NCBI GenBank assembly: GCA_039519185.1
Contig: CM076849.1
Span: 82,011,289 to 82,075,288 of the forward strand
Direction of reading: 5' to 3'
Source of the DNA: Astragalus membranaceus
Lineage: Eukaryota; Streptophyta; Magnoliopsida; Fabales; Fabaceae
Length of the DNA: 64,000 bases
Shown here: positions 62,663-64,000 of the stretch, piece after piece
Numbering within the stretch: position 1 is the first letter of the stretch
How the letters are laid out: every line of letters starts with the position of its first letter
The notes under the pieces: model-generated
Databases searched by the model: none
The model's input: only the letters and a program-made list of their open reading frames with translations
Told to the model about the DNA's origin: nothing
Made by a program: the position numbers and the translations under genes

Positions 62663-64000
62663 GATTTTCCTTATTGATTGGCAGTAATACCTGACGGTCA
62701 TAAAATATAAATGTAGAAAAAACATTACCTCTAATTTAAAACCAAGATCGTTATATAAAATTGGTAAAAATTACGAAACAACGTAATAAGTTTCGCATCA
62801 ATATGGTAAAAGCCTCCACATATTAATGAACACATGAAAAAATATTCAGAAGAAGAATGGACGTACTGCGCAAATGATGATGCTGCGTGCTGCTACGTAA
62901 TTGGATTATAACGTTAAATAGAGGCAGATAATCAAACAGTTGGCGTGCAACGACCCATAGGTACAAAATGTAATTAGTAAGACATACTAAGTGGCATACA
63001 TAAGAACAATTACTGAATTAGTAATTAGTAAATAGGGAAGAAGAAAATATGAGAAATAAAACCTATGGGTTGAAATCAGTGTTGCGCTCCTTCCAGTAAT
63101 CCAGTAAATAAAATTGAAAAAGTGGAACAGATTAATTAATTAGTTATTGGCAAATTGAGAAGAATGCATTTAGGAACAGATTTGAGCCAAGGTTGAAACT
63201 GGATATTGAGATTGAAGAAGAAATTAACAAAGAGGAAGAAGAAGTTTGGCAAAGGAGGAAATAACCGGTGGTAGTGGGAGTTTATAAAAGGTGGAGTTGT
63301 GGAAGGGAAGAAGTTATATATAAGAAGTTTATTTTAATTTTTTATAACTGAGTTATTTGAAAAGTTTATAACTGAGTTTTTTAAATTTGAAAATGAGGAT
63401 GTTTAAAAAGTTTTGAAATGAAGGGGAAGGCACTAAAAGGAAAAGATGAACGGCAGTGGTAACACGTGGCTGTAGCAAAAGGGGTGTAGTTAGATTTGTT
63501 ATATTGTTGATTGAAATTAGATTTGTTATATTGTTGATTGAAATGCCTATATGAAGGGACACGTGGGATAACTTAGAGATAGAAACGTATGAAGAACAAT
63601 AATAATCTCATATGAAGAACAATAATAATCTCAAAAAAACCTAGAAAACCCAAAATCCCACAAACACATGAAGAGCCTGGCGCAAGGAAAACCCAGAAGT
63701 TCAAGAACACCAAAATTCATCTGAGCGTAGTAAAGTCCAAGCCGCTGCCTCGAGACTTGTTGCTGCGGTTGAATTTAATTTAGGCGAGAAATAGAAGGAG
63801 AGTATTGTAAGGTTTGGTAAAGTTGAAAGGGGGCTGTGATTGTGACTTGATTCCTTGTACATGTGAATGTTGTTCTTGGGAGATTTGAGGGAGAGGAGAG
63901 AGGGTAGTTTAAGAGGACGACATGTGAATTGAAGGGGGTTGTTGTTGAGAGATTTGAAAAGGGGGTGAAATTGTAGGGTATAAAGAAGAGGGGTTTTGAG
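62663..64000. other. Upstream region of the RPA-like gene, unassigned
   Basis: No coding region or element boundary is recognised. Short direct duplications occur at about 63489-63541 (GATTTGTTATATTGTTGATTG twice) and 63589-63632 (ATGAAGAACAATAATAATCTC twice). ACACGTGG motifs occur near 63464 and 63560. A TATA-like TTATATATAA at about 63314-63323 could serve either strand. Confidence 0.5.

Overview
This is a plant nuclear window. It has GT-AG introns, a plant bacterial-type PEP carboxylase gene with 21 exons, and many plant LTR retrotransposons. The organism is a flowering plant, most likely a eudicot and possibly a legume; the family is inferred from general resemblance of genes and repeats, not proven. 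No prokaryotic, organellar or CRISPR features were seen.

Layout. 1-9563: minus-strand Ty3/gypsy (Tekay-like) element cut by the left edge, with an LTR-type insertion at 787-6054 (5-bp target duplication, TSD, GCACC) that itself carries nested LTR sequence and minisatellites. 9564-9680: C-terminal exon fragment of a defensin-like cysteine-rich gene cut by that retrotransposon. 10391-13685: probable Helitron with a duplicated 5' end and a truncated gypsy LTR inside. 13958-48291 (minus): complete bacterial-type PEPC gene (PPC4 type), 21 exons, 1,053 codons in phase with no stop. Its introns hold a MITE, a TRIM, a probable Helitron, a copia remnant and, in intron 8, a 21.3-kb nest: a Reina-like gypsy element (22496-43775, TSD TAACC) split by a plus-strand Tekay-like array LTR-INT-LTR-INT-LTR (24847-41217).

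48856-51792: non-autonomous Mutator-like element (9-bp TSD ATGTTTTTT, about 260-300 bp terminal inverted repeats, TIRs, rich in CACGTG) about 0.56 kb upstream of the PPC4 start codon. 51943-55200: 3' part of a LINE (zf-RVT and RNase H), split by a solo gypsy LTR (52216-54562, TSD CCCAG). 55202-62662 (minus): 7-exon replication protein A-like OB-fold gene whose first exon is split by a 5.08-kb Ty1/copia element (57524-62604, TSD ACCTC); without it all exons are in phase (349 codons). 62663-64000: unassigned upstream sequence.

Two host genes therefore show opposite outcomes. PPC4 keeps its reading frame because everything sits in introns, and the acceptor of exon 9 is now formed partly by the retrotransposon terminus. 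The RPA-like gene is hit in coding sequence. All exon joins were worked out by hand from splice sites and codon phase; family names rest on recognised motifs, not on database searches.
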